Source: B46-G9 sp964581175 (lineage in GTDB: Bacteria; Desulfobacterota; DSM-4660; Desulfatiglandales; Desulfatiglandaceae). From it: a stretch of DNA of 64,000 nucleotides. A program made the position numbers and the translations under genes. Under the pieces are notes generated by a model. It was not told the origin of the DNA. It did no database searches and was given only the letters and a program-made list of their open reading frames with translations. The DNA lies in contig CAZONI010000002.1 in assembly GCA_964581175.1 (NCBI GenBank), forward strand, positions 54,392 through 118,391, read 5' to 3'. Of the stretch, positions 24,422 to 33,592 are shown piece by piece (within the stretch, counting starts at the first letter, position 1; each line of letters opens with the position of its first letter).

Positions 24422-26710
24422 ATGGCGCCAGATTACCGATATATCGGCAAACCAACGCCGCGGCGAGATGCTCTGGATATCGTGACGGGCAAGGCAACGT
24501 ACATCGATGATGTAATCCTGCCCGGCATGCTTTACGGTAAGGTCCTGAGGTGCCCGCATCCCCATGCCGATATTACGGATATCCGGACCGGAAAGGCAGA
24601 GGCCCTGCCGGGAGTCCGGGCCGTCTTGACCTACCGGGACGTGCCGGGATGGCAGACCGGCATGCCGAGGCATATGGGAGTGCTCAACCGGCGATTGCGT
24701 CATGTGGGGGACGCGGTCGCCCTTGTGGCGGCGGAGAGCGAAGAGATCGCTCTGGAAGCATTGGAACTCATCGACGTAACCTATGAAAAACTGCCGGCGG
24801 TTTATGATGTTGAGGGGGCCATGAAGCCGGATGCTCCCCGGCTGTGGGATGAGTTCCCCGGCAACATCGTGTCTCCCTTTCCCGCGTTCGGACCGAGGAC
24901 CCTCGATAAGGTTGTGATGGGTGATGTGGAAGAGGGTCTCCGGTCCGCTGATTTTGTGAGCGAAGGGACCGTAAAATATGAAAATATCGCCAACCCTTTG
25001 CCCATAGAACCACCCGGTGTGATCGCCAAATGGGAGGATGAAGAGAGACTGACGGTCTGGTCCGGGACCCAGAGTGCATCCTGGCACCGGTTTATCATGA
25101 TGTCCAAGATGGGACATCCCGACATCCGGGCGATCAACACCCACTGCGGCGGCAGCTTCGGTTCAAAAAACTACGCCCCTCAGCCGCTGTTCTATGCGGC
25201 GGCGCTGGCCAGGGCAACCGGAAGGCCGGTGAAGGTTACTTACAGCAAAGAGGAACATTTCGGGGCCTTTGTCCTCCGCCTCGGGTCCCGGTTCCGGGGA
25301 AAAATCGGCATGAAACGGGATGGCACCGTGACTGCGGTATCCGCCCAATGGTTTATTGACACAGGTGCCTATTCGGATATGAGCCAGGCACAGGTGGCCG
25401 TGGGTTGTGGTGAAGCCCAGCTCATGCTTCGATGCAAAAACTGGGATTTGAAGACATGCCTTGTCACTACCAATCGATGTGCCTCGGGGGTTATACGGGG
25501 ATTCGGGGGCCAGGAACTGGAGTCGTCATTCGCTCCCATTCTACATGAGCTGATGAGCAAGGCGAACCTGGACCCGGTTCAGTTTTTCAAAAAGAACTTT
25601 GTCAAACCCGGCGACGACTATATCTGGCGGGATGGAGAGCGCTGGGTCTGCCGAGGCAAGGACTACTCAGCAGCCATGGACAAAGGAGCCGAGGCGTTCG
25701 GATGGAAGGAGAAGTGGAAGGGATGGCTGAAACCGACCGCCGTGAACGGGCCAAAACGCACGGGTGTCGGCGTAGGCATTCACGGAAATGCCGATGTGGG
25801 GGAGGATGAATCCGAGGCCTATGTCAGGCTGAACCCGGATTTCACGGCGGTGGTCCATGTGCTCGTCGGTGAGTCCGGCATGGGCCAGAGGAGCAGCCTA
25901 TGCAAGATGGTTGCAGAGACACTTCAGCTACCCCTGGAGCGGGTCCATATCACGCCTGCGGATACCCTTGTGAACCCCTACGAGTTCGGTCTGGTCGGAT
26001 CCAGGGGAACCTATGCAGTCGGATCGGCTGTAATCAAGGCGGCCGAAGACGCGAAGCAGAAATTATTCAAACTGGCTGCGCCTAAATTGAAAGCTTTGCC
26101 GGAGGATCTCGAAACGCGGGATGGACAGATATTCGTCAAAGGGCGGTCCGACGTCTCCCTGTCGTGGAGCAGGGCCTTGGGGATTATGCAGACCTGCATG
26201 GGGGTCGGACGATTCGTGTGGGATTTTTCCGTGCCCAACTTTCTGGCCCTGTTCGTGGAGGTGGAAGTGGATACGGAGACCGGAAAGATCGAGTTGACCC
26301 GGATGCTCGGGGCAAGCGACGTGGGCCGCATCATTGACCCCCATTCGATTGAGGGCCAGCTGTACGGCGCTCTCGGCTCCGCGGGAACTGATTCAGCAAT
26401 CTTCGAAGAGTCGATCCTCGACCCTGTGACCGGCCGCATCATGAACATGAATATGCTGGACTACAAGTGGCGTACCTTTCCGGAACTCCCCCGTTTTCAG
26501 AAGTGTCTGCTTGAAACTTCCTTTGATACAATCAGTTACGGCGCCATCGGTTTCGGAGAAATCTCCACGGCTCCGGGCCCGGGGGCTGTGCGCATGGCGG
26601 TCTGCAATGCAGTGGGAAAATGGTTTAACGAGTATCCTTTGACGCCGGACAGGATTCTGAATGCTCTCGACAAGGTACCAAGCAGAAGTCCCGGACAGGA
26701 GAAGAAATGA
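24422..26710 (+). CDS. Molybdenum hydroxylase catalytic subunit (xanthine dehydrogenase/4-hydroxybenzoyl-CoA reductase family)
   Basis: A 762-residue molybdopterin-cofactor subunit. Recognisable blocks are the N-terminal RRDALDIVTGKATYIDD, the cofactor loop GGSFGSKNYAPQ (usual family form GGGFGxK), GVIRGFGGQE, GESGMGQRSS and, near the C-terminus, IGFGEISTAPGPGAVRMAV, whose Glu is the expected active-site base. ATG 24422 follows the 2Fe-2S gene by 4 bp; a longer frame from 24374 would overlap it. The enzyme may hydroxylate an aldehyde, purine or N-heterocycle, or reductively dehydroxylate a hydroxybenzoyl-CoA. The cysteine-rich FAD subunit favours the last group but does not prove it. Confidence 0.92.
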   Translation: MAPDYRYIGKPTPRRDALDIVTGKATYIDDVILPGMLYGKVLRCPHPHADITDIRTGKAEALPGVRAVLTYRDVPGWQTGMPRHMGVLNRRLRHVGDAVALVAAESEEIALEALELIDVTYEKLPAVYDVEGAMKPDAPRLWDEFPGNIVSPFPAFGPRTLDKVVMGDVEEGLRSADFVSEGTVKYENIANPLPIEPPGVIAKWEDEERLTVWSGTQSASWHRFIMMSKMGHPDIRAINTHCGGSFGSKNYAPQPLFYAAALARATGRPVKVTYSKEEHFGAFVLRLGSRFRGKIGMKRDGTVTAVSAQWFIDTGAYSDMSQAQVAVGCGEAQLMLRCKNWDLKTCLVTTNRCASGVIRGFGGQELESSFAPILHELMSKANLDPVQFFKKNFVKPGDDYIWRDGERWVCRGKDYSAAMDKGAEAFGWKEKWKGWLKPTAVNGPKRTGVGVGIHGNADVGEDESEAYVRLNPDFTAVVHVLVGESGMGQRSSLCKMVAETLQLPLERVHITPADTLVNPYEFGLVGSRGTYAVGSAVIKAAEDAKQKLFKLAAPKLKALPEDLETRDGQIFVKGRSDVSLSWSRALGIMQTCMGVGRFVWDFSVPNFLALFVEVEVDTETGKIELTRMLGASDVGRIIDPHSIEGQLYGALGSAGTDSAIFEESILDPVTGRIMNMNMLDYKWRTFPELPRFQKCLLETSFDTISYGAIGFGEISTAPGPGAVRMAVCNAVGKWFNEYPLTPDRILNALDKVPSRSPGQEKK

Positions 26711-27696
26711 GAGACTTCAAGCACTTCAATGTGGATTCCATGGACGAGGCCCTTTCTCTCCTGAAAGAATTCAATGGCAAAGCAGTCCTTATAGCGGGGG
26801 GCACGGATCTGCTGGGCACATTGAAAGCCGATATCCTCCCGGACTACCCCGAGGCATTGATCAATATCAAAGGCATTCCTGATATGGCGGCCGTTCAAGA
26901 GGATGAGAACGGACTGAAGATCGGCGCTCTGACGAGACTGGCGGATATTGTCCGCTCTCCCATTATAAGAGGAAGATACGGCGTTCTGGCAGAGGCGGCT
27001 GAATCCGTTGCAAGTCCGGAAATTCGAAACATGGGAACCATCGGCGGAAATCTCTGTCAGGACACCCGCTGCTGGTATTACCGGTATCCCCATCTGATGG
27101 GAGGAAGAATCAAATGCCATCGCAAGGGAAAAGGCCCCTGCTTTGCGGTTAAAGGGGATAACCGGTATCATGCTATATTCGACGGAAAAAAATGCTTTGC
27201 CGTCTGTCCGTCGGATATGGCTGTCGCACTTGCCGCCATGGATGCTGAGATCAGAGTGGTCGGCGAATATGACGAGCGTGTGATTCCCGTCATGGATTTC
27301 TACAAGACCCTGGGATATGTGCTTAATCCCGATGAGATGATCTGTTCGATTGAAGTTCCTCGTCCTCCTGAGGATGGTTCCCAGTCCTTCATTAAATTCA
27401 GAGTCAAGGCTGCCGTTGACTTTGCCGTCGTCAGCGTGGCGACCGCTGCGCGAATGGGGGACGGGCTTTGCAAAGAGGCCAGGATTGTCTTGGGGGCGGT
27501 CGCTCCCACACCCTATCGGGCGAGGGAAGCCGAAGAGGCGATTCAAGGAAAACCATTGGACAAAACGACAGTGGCTGAGGCGGCCGAGGCGGCGGTCATC
27601 CACGCGAAACCCCTGAGCCGAAACGCCTACAAGATGGAAATCGTAAAGACACTGGTCCGCCGAGCGCTTTTGAAGAGTACGCTATCACTCTTATAA
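26707..27696 (+). CDS. Molybdenum hydroxylase FAD subunit with extra Fe-S cluster loop (HcrB-like)
   Basis: A 329-residue CoxM-type flavin subunit. FAD-binding motifs LIAGGTDLLGTLK and GTIGGNLCQD are present. Between them and the C-terminal domain lies an inserted loop with cysteines at LCQDTRC, RIKCHRKGKGPC and KKCFAVCPSD, comparable to the [4Fe-4S] loop of the 4-hydroxybenzoyl-CoA reductase beta subunit and missing from ordinary xanthine dehydrogenase/CO dehydrogenase flavin subunits. It overlaps the catalytic gene by 4 bp (ATGA), showing tight coupling, and its end overlaps the convergent regulator gene by 6 bp. Confidence 0.9.
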   Translation: MRDFKHFNVDSMDEALSLLKEFNGKAVLIAGGTDLLGTLKADILPDYPEALINIKGIPDMAAVQEDENGLKIGALTRLADIVRSPIIRGRYGVLAEAAESVASPEIRNMGTIGGNLCQDTRCWYYRYPHLMGGRIKCHRKGKGPCFAVKGDNRYHAIFDGKKCFAVCPSDMAVALAAMDAEIRVVGEYDERVIPVMDFYKTLGYVLNPDEMICSIEVPRPPEDGSQSFIKFRVKAAVDFAVVSVATAARMGDGLCKEARIVLGAVAPTPYRAREAEEAIQGKPLDKTTVAEAAEAAVIHAKPLSRNAYKMEIVKTLVRRALLKSTLSLL

Positions 27697-28245
27697 GAGA
27701 TAGCTGATTTGCATGATTGCCGAAGCCATTTTCTTGCCAATGCACTTATACTGATGAGGGTAATTTGCCTGAAATTGCAGGAACTCACTTTGATTAATCG
27801 TGAAATCCTTGCCATCTACTGATATCTGAAGCTTTCCGTTAATAACAAATACATATTCATACACATTACCTTTGTGAGGTTCGCCGGAGAAAACTGTGCC
27901 CGGATCAATCTCAACGTAATACATTTCAAATGACTGCCGGGGCTCAAATGGTAATAACGGAAAAAGGCGGTAATGTTCAGATTCTGCGGTTAGAGGCTTC
28001 TCCCCACGAAACGATTTCACCTCGGCCTGGACTGCTGGTTTTCTGAGCAAAGCAGTAAAGGAGACCCGCAGTCCGTTGGCAATCTTCCAGATCGTCGCAA
28101 TAGTTGGGCTCGATTTTCCGGTTTCAATCTGTCGCAACATGCTCTTGCTGACACCCGTGAGTTCAGACAACTGGTCAAGGCTCAAGTTTCGTCCTTCTCG
28201 GATACTAGAGAGGTTGCCAGCAATCGCATCAATCGGCTGTTCCAT
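27691..28245 (-). CDS. XRE-family regulator with C-terminal cupin domain
   Basis: A 184-residue regulator. The N-terminal Cro/C1-type helix-turn-helix (LSLDQLSELTGVSKSMLRQI, then GKSSPTIATIWKIANGL) is at about residues 18-60, followed by a cupin-2 domain with GEPHKGNVYEYVFVINGKLQ and FTINQSEFLQF. This architecture (PuuR/HipB-like) senses small metabolites, often amino acids or polyamines. It is divergent from a LysE-type exporter, with a strong promoter and a repeated 10-bp word between them, so it most likely represses that exporter and possibly itself. Confidence 0.9.
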   Translation of the reverse strand: MEQPIDAIAGNLSSIREGRNLSLDQLSELTGVSKSMLRQIETGKSSPTIATIWKIANGLRVSFTALLRKPAVQAEVKSFRGEKPLTAESEHYRLFPLLPFEPRQSFEMYYVEIDPGTVFSGEPHKGNVYEYVFVINGKLQISVDGKDFTINQSEFLQFQANYPHQYKCIGKKMASAIMQISYLL

Positions 28246-28257
28246 ATAACAAACACT

Positions 28258-28312
28258 TTGACAATATATTAAACAGTAGTTACTATAACGCTCACCAGGA
28301 TGTTAAACAGTA
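28258..28312 (+). promoter_or_regulatory. Promoter of the exporter gene with two repeated operator words
   Basis: A consensus -35 TTGACA (28258-28263) and -10 TACTAT (28281-28286) are spaced by 17 bp, pointing toward the LysE-type gene. The 10-bp word TTAAACAGTA occurs twice in the same orientation, at 28269-28278 (between -35 and -10) and 28303-28312, 34 bp apart. The position suggests binding sites of the divergent XRE-cupin regulator. Confidence 0.6.
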
Positions 28313-28346
28313 CAATGAGCCGCACCTTTTATCAAGAGGTATTTCC

Positions 28347-28946
28347 ATGAATATTGAGATGATCCCGCTAATTTCATTCGTGATGGTGACAACCTTCACA
28401 CCTGGCCCGAACAACATTTCCAGCGCTTCAATGGGAGTAATGTACGGCTATAGGGGGACTTTTGACTACCTGGTCGGCATTGCGTCCGGTTTCTTCTTAG
28501 TCATGATTGCCTGTGCATACCTTTCGAGTGCCCTCCTGACCACGATGCCCGTTGTGGAACGATATTTGCGATGGGTCGGCGCGGCCTACATCGTATGGCT
28601 TGCGATCGGAATCCTGCATTCTGATTATTCGGTATCAGAATCCAATGCGGCAGCGAAGGCATTCACCAAGGGCTTTATTCTGCAATTGTTCAATCCCAAG
28701 GTGGCAGTGTATGGGTTGACGGTGTATTCGACGTTTCTGGCGCCGATTTCGCGCCGTCCGGGCTATCTTTCCTTATCTGCCGCCAGCTTCGCTCTCACTG
28801 CATTTGTCGCCACGTCGACATGGGCCTTGTTTGGAGCGGTCATAAAGAGGAAATTGGAAAATAATCTGTTCAGAAAAATAATAAATACGTCCTTATCTAT
28901 ACTGCTCATATACACTGCAGTATCGCTTTCAGGGATCTTATCGTAG
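28347..28946 (+). CDS. LysE/RhtB-family amino acid exporter
   Basis: A 199-residue membrane protein with six predicted helices. The N-terminal family signature TPGPNNISSASMGVMYGYRG is complete, with AYIVWLAIGIL and FILQLFNPKVAVYGL as further hallmarks. LysE/RhtB proteins export amino acids or related metabolites by proton antiport. The divergent XRE-cupin regulator is its likely controller. The substrate cannot be read from the sequence. Confidence 0.92.
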   Translation: MNIEMIPLISFVMVTTFTPGPNNISSASMGVMYGYRGTFDYLVGIASGFFLVMIACAYLSSALLTTMPVVERYLRWVGAAYIVWLAIGILHSDYSVSESNAAAKAFTKGFILQLFNPKVAVYGLTVYSTFLAPISRRPGYLSLSAASFALTAFVATSTWALFGAVIKRKLENNLFRKIINTSLSILLIYTAVSLSGILS

Positions 28947-28979
28947 TTGGTGCCCATGCGCCGACTGGACGTGCCTGAC

Positions 28980-30227
28980 CTATTTCTTGAGTTCGAACGA
29001 ATCGCATAATTCTCCGAGTGCATTGAAAGACTCGTAACGCAGTCGATGCCCATCCACTCGGATCACCTGGAACAGTTGCCTGCCCGTTTCCGCTTTCACC
29101 ATGAGATTTCCATACCTGTTATCGATTCCATACGACTTTGAGCCGCTGACCGAGACAACATAAACCGTCCCTTTTTCGCCATCAGCCGCCCTGCGGCCGT
29201 TTCGAAGCCTGCACGTTCGCGAGTAGATATGGTCATGACCCTGTAATACCAGGTCTACCGAATATTGATCAAAGACAGGACAGAACAGCTTCTGGGAGTA
29301 AAAGTTGTCCCGATTCCTTGCCCCTGAATACAAAGGCTGGTGAATCGCTGCGATGGTCCATGGCTGAGAATTTTCAGACAAAACGGATTTGAGCCATTTG
29401 GCCTGTTCATCGAGTTTCTCATTTCCGTTCAGCATCACGATCCGCACGCCTTGATAATCGATATAGTATGCGGTTTCTTTCAAGCCGACGGGTCCGTTTT
29501 CCGGCAGGGTGAATTGTGGACGCCATAGCCGGTCTATTTTCAGACCCTGTTCGTCCACGAATCTCCTGTCAGGGTATTCATGGTTTCCGGGCAGCAGAAT
29601 GATCGGCGTTACTCGTGAAATCCAGCCAAAAGCGGAAAACAATTCGGACCATTCCTTATCTCTATCGCCGTTGTTCACAAGGTCTCCGACAAAAAGCCAG
29701 AAGCGGGCATCCGGCGCTTTCTCATACGCCGTCCGAAATACCCGTGCACACAGCGACAGAATATTATTCTGGATATCTCCGAAGTATACGAATTCGAACG
29801 GGCCACGCCTATCGCCGGCGGTTTTGAACTGATTCCATTCACTCCAATGGTGCCCGTCGCCTACGCGATAGGCGTAAATCGTTTTCGGCTTTAACGATTT
29901 GAAAACAACCGAATGATAATAGACCGTTGTCTCATAATCCAGTCTTACCGTTTCCGTAGATGCTTTTGCCGTGAGACAGTTATTGCCAAGGTTCGCAGAC
30001 TCAACGGCCGGTGCGATCTGTGCCTGCGGATTGGAAACGGTGGTTGCGGTGCGCCAGGTAACGGCCTGGCTCGTGGACGGGTGTCTGGTCAAGTTCAGGA
30101 CTATTCTTTCAGGTTCATCGGTTTTGTCAGGAGGCCGGGCAATTGACGCCTCCGCCGTCAAAACCGGTAACAAGAAGAATAATAGGATGCAAAAACGTCT
30201 GGTTGTTTTGTGAGAGAAAACTGTCAT
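28980..30227 (-). CDS. Exported metallophosphoesterase (purple acid phosphatase-like)
   Basis: A 415-residue secreted protein: signal peptide MTVFSHKTTRRFCILLFFLLPVL, a fibronectin-like N-terminal domain (ERIVLNLTRHPSTSQAVTW), then the calcineurin-type phosphoesterase domain with FVYFGDIQNN, WLFVGDLVNNG, LLPGNHEYPD, AIHQPLYS and LQGHDHIYSRT. These supply all the usual metal ligands. ATG 30227 with GGAGAGG upstream is chosen; the frame from 30293 would overlap the RND gene's end. It probably cleaves phosphomonoesters or diesters in the periplasm. It follows the RND pump by 62 bp and could be read from the same transcript. Confidence 0.88.
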   Translation of the reverse strand: MTVFSHKTTRRFCILLFFLLPVLTAEASIARPPDKTDEPERIVLNLTRHPSTSQAVTWRTATTVSNPQAQIAPAVESANLGNNCLTAKASTETVRLDYETTVYYHSVVFKSLKPKTIYAYRVGDGHHWSEWNQFKTAGDRRGPFEFVYFGDIQNNILSLCARVFRTAYEKAPDARFWLFVGDLVNNGDRDKEWSELFSAFGWISRVTPIILLPGNHEYPDRRFVDEQGLKIDRLWRPQFTLPENGPVGLKETAYYIDYQGVRIVMLNGNEKLDEQAKWLKSVLSENSQPWTIAAIHQPLYSGARNRDNFYSQKLFCPVFDQYSVDLVLQGHDHIYSRTCRLRNGRRAADGEKGTVYVVSVSGSKSYGIDNRYGNLMVKAETGRQLFQVIRVDGHRLRYESFNALGELCDSFELKK

Positions 30228-30289
30228 TCGCTTACCTCTCCGTGATACGCCGGGCGCGTTTTCGAGGCGCCTGCCTTCTCGTGGAAAAC

Positions 30290-33200
30290 TCACCGCTGTT
30301 TATGAACGTGAAAGGGCTTCCAGTACAGCCGGCGAACCCAACGAACGGCGCTGCTTGAACCGAGGCGCAGGGATTCCACCAGGGAATAAAGCGTCGGCAC
30401 GACGATCAGGGTCAGGAAAGTGGCGATCAATAGCCCGAAGATCACCACCGAAGCCATGGACTGCCACCATTGGGTCGACGCACTCACCCATGCTATTGCC
30501 ATCTTCTTGAAGTCGAAGGAAACACCGGTGACCATTGGAATCAGACCCAGAACAGTGGTGATGGCTGTCAGCAATACGGGCCTGAGGCGGGTGGCGCCCG
30601 CGGCGATGATGGCGTCGCGCAAATTCATTCCCCGCCCAGCCAGTTTATTTGTATAATCGATGAGCACGATGGCGTTGTTCACCACGACGCCTGCAAGAGA
30701 AATAACTCCCACGCCGGTCATGATAACACCAAACGGCTGATTGATGACCGTCAGTCCCAGAAAAACCCCCCCCAGCGAGAGAATCACGGAAGTGAGAATG
30801 ATAAGCGGCTGGGAAACGGAATTAAACAGTGTCACCAGAATAAAGAAAATAAGGAACAAGGCGATGACAAACGCCTTGGACAGGAACTTCTCTGATTCCT
30901 GCTGGGATTCGAATTCTCCGGTGAATTTCATTTGATATCCCGGCGGCAACCGCAGGGAAGTCAACATCTTCTCCGCCTGCATTCTGGCTACTGCGCCGGG
31001 CACTTTTGTTTCATCCACATTGGCTTTGACGGTTACAACCCGTTTCTGGTCAATGCGGATGATATCACCGATAATCCCGGTGTAGCCAATGTCCGCGATG
31101 GTGGTCAACGGCACCATCTGACCGGAAGGGGTGGGGATCATCAACCGATGGAGCACATCCGTTTTTCTCCGGTCCTTTTCGGAAAGCGTAACGGTGATGT
31201 CATAATCCTTGTCCTCCTCATAATAGGTGGACACGTCGAGCCCGTTATAGGCAGTCTTCAGGGCAAATCCTATGCTGTTCGTGGAAAGCCCGAACAGCGC
31301 CGCTTTCTGGCGATCTATCCGAACCCGGATGGCAGGAATGGCCTCGTGAAAATCATTCTGGACATCCTTCACATGAGGTATCTTGCTGATGATCTTCTCT
31401 GTCGCCTTGGCGAGGTTATTCAGCACCGAGAAGTTTTCACCGGATATTTCGATATTAATGGGAGCTCCGGTGGGCGGGCCTTGCTGTTCCTGCTCCACCC
31501 TGATCTCGGCGCCTGGAATCAGCTTGATTCGTTCTCGGATCTCGTCAATGGTGTCGGTGGTCGGCCGCCTGCGGTCCGCCAGGTCAATAAACTGCATACT
31601 TAAATGATTGGATGAAGTGGAGCTGAAAATGTCCGTTGCACCCGCGCCCGCAACGGTTTTTGCGTAAACGTGCTCGATATTCCCCAGGTCGCTTGGCCCC
31701 AGGTATGTCCGGTCTCCGGCAGTCTGATGTTCTTTTGGTTTGTAGGCAGCTTCGTACTCCTCGGCGGATGTCACGGCGGATTCATCGCCGGCGCCGGCAA
31801 TCGCCATTTCCAGTTTCTTTGCGATACGATCGGAATACCCAAGGTCCGCCCCTTCCGGCACGTCGATATTCACATACGCCACATCCGGATCGATATTGGG
31901 CATAAATGTTACGGGGCGTTCCAGCCCGACGTTAATCAGCCAGGTCTGCGCCATGAGGCCGACAAGCAGAAAAGATATCAGAAGTACCGCCACACGATGT
32001 CTCAGGGCGCCGGAGAGCAGGCGGCTGTAAAAGGTCAGAATCCACCCCCTGATCGCCACCGGTTTTTCACCCGCCTCGGGAGTTTCAGGATTCTCCTCTT
32101 CGATGGTTAAGCCTGAACCGCCCTTTATTCTCATAAAAATTGCACACAGGGTCGGATTGATGACGAGGGCCACGAAAAGACTGGAGGAAAGGGTCACGAT
32201 CAGGGTTATGGGCAGATATTTCATGAAATCGCCCATAATCCCCGGCCAAAAAATCAAAGGCAGGAACGCCGCCAGCGTAGTCAATGTGGACCCGATCACC
32301 GGCCACGCCACCTCGGCTGTGGCTTTCATGGCGGATTGAATGCGGCCCACCCCTTGTTCCATGTATCTGTATATATTTTCAACGATGACGATGGCATTGT
32401 CCACCAGCATGCCCAATGCAAGAGTCAGAGAAAACAGTACCACCATGTTCAGGGTAATCCCCAAGGCATAGAGAACCACAAAAGACAGCAGCATTGAGAA
32501 AGGGATCGCCAGCCCTACCAGGAATGCATTCCTGAACCCGAGAGCAAACAACAGCACCAGTACCACAAGAATTAGTCCGGAGAGGATGTTGTTCTCCAGA
32601 TCATTCACCATGATCCGGATATCTTTGGCCTGATCAAGAAGCTTGGTAATGGTTGTGCCGCTCGGCCACTTCTTCTGCTGACGCTTGACGATCTCATCTA
32701 CTTTATCGGCTATTTTGATGATATTCTCGCCGACACGCTTTTTGACCGAAATGCCGACAGCATCGCGGCCGTCCAGCCTGGCACGACTGGTTTCGTCTTT
32801 AAAGGTATCCCTAATCTCCGCTACATCTTTCAGATAGACAGGCTGGCCTTTGAAGGTGCTTACTACCAGGTGGTAGAGTTCCTCCGGTGACTGAAATTCG
32901 CCGGGTACCCGAAGCTGATAACGCCCGTCTCCGAGGGTGATGAATCCGCCGGAAGTATTCTGGTTCTCACCGGCCACCACCATTTGCAGCTTGGTTATGG
33001 GAATATGGAAATAGGTCAATTTGTCCGGATTGACAACGACTTGGATTTCGCGCTCCCGGGCACCGCTGACTTCCACCTCCAGGACGCCCGGAACGGACTC
33101 GATTTCGTCCTGCAGGTCGTCCGCCAACTTTTTCAGGCATTTGTCGCCGCAGGTGCCGGCGAGGGAGTACGTAACGATAGGCATTTCGGAAAAGTTGACT

Positions 33201-33592
33201 TCAAACACAGAGGGATCGTTTTCCAGGTCGGAAGGCAGATCGCTCCTGGCTTCATCCACCTTGTCCTTGACCTTCTGAAGGGCGTCATTGATATCAATGC
33301 CCGTATTGAATTCGATGTTGATAAAAGAATACCCTTCGGAACTGACGGATTTTATCTTCTTGACGCCGTCAATACCCTTCAATTTCTTCTCGATCTTGAC
33401 GGTGATGGAGGTTTCGATATCCGAAGACGATACGCCTCGGTAACTGGTGGACACAAACACATAAGGAATTGTCACATCGGGAGAGCTTTCACGGGGAAGC
33501 ACCGAATAGCAGTAGGCGCCGAAAATAATGATAATCAACGCCAGGATGACAACGCTCATCCTGTTTCTTATGGCTGTGTCTGAAATGATCAT
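30290..33592 (-). CDS. RND-family efflux transporter, HAE1-like inner-membrane pump
   Basis: An 1100-residue inner-membrane pump with the full RND layout: an N-terminal helix (MSVVILALIIIIFGAYCYSV), two large periplasmic loops and two six-helix blocks. The proton-relay helix reads GMLVDNAIVIVENIYR, so the second of the usual two acidic residues is Asn, as in many HAE1 homologues outside the AcrB branch. It exports hydrophobic or toxic compounds with its adaptor and TolC partner. The adaptor gene overlaps its start by 4 bp. Confidence 0.93.
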   Translation of the reverse strand: MIISDTAIRNRMSVVILALIIIIFGAYCYSVLPRESSPDVTIPYVFVSTSYRGVSSSDIETSITVKIEKKLKGIDGVKKIKSVSSEGYSFINIEFNTGIDINDALQKVKDKVDEARSDLPSDLENDPSVFEVNFSEMPIVTYSLAGTCGDKCLKKLADDLQDEIESVPGVLEVEVSGAREREIQVVVNPDKLTYFHIPITKLQMVVAGENQNTSGGFITLGDGRYQLRVPGEFQSPEELYHLVVSTFKGQPVYLKDVAEIRDTFKDETSRARLDGRDAVGISVKKRVGENIIKIADKVDEIVKRQQKKWPSGTTITKLLDQAKDIRIMVNDLENNILSGLILVVLVLLFALGFRNAFLVGLAIPFSMLLSFVVLYALGITLNMVVLFSLTLALGMLVDNAIVIVENIYRYMEQGVGRIQSAMKATAEVAWPVIGSTLTTLAAFLPLIFWPGIMGDFMKYLPITLIVTLSSSLFVALVINPTLCAIFMRIKGGSGLTIEEENPETPEAGEKPVAIRGWILTFYSRLLSGALRHRVAVLLISFLLVGLMAQTWLINVGLERPVTFMPNIDPDVAYVNIDVPEGADLGYSDRIAKKLEMAIAGAGDESAVTSAEEYEAAYKPKEHQTAGDRTYLGPSDLGNIEHVYAKTVAGAGATDIFSSTSSNHLSMQFIDLADRRRPTTDTIDEIRERIKLIPGAEIRVEQEQQGPPTGAPINIEISGENFSVLNNLAKATEKIISKIPHVKDVQNDFHEAIPAIRVRIDRQKAALFGLSTNSIGFALKTAYNGLDVSTYYEEDKDYDITVTLSEKDRRKTDVLHRLMIPTPSGQMVPLTTIADIGYTGIIGDIIRIDQKRVVTVKANVDETKVPGAVARMQAEKMLTSLRLPPGYQMKFTGEFESQQESEKFLSKAFVIALFLIFFILVTLFNSVSQPLIILTSVILSLGGVFLGLTVINQPFGVIMTGVGVISLAGVVVNNAIVLIDYTNKLAGRGMNLRDAIIAAGATRLRPVLLTAITTVLGLIPMVTGVSFDFKKMAIAWVSASTQWWQSMASVVIFGLLIATFLTLIVVPTLYSLVESLRLGSSSAVRWVRRLYWKPFHVHKQR

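Noticed and set aside
26536..27603. 355-codon minus-strand frame
   Set aside because: Antisense to the FAD subunit gene with intact cofactor motifs.
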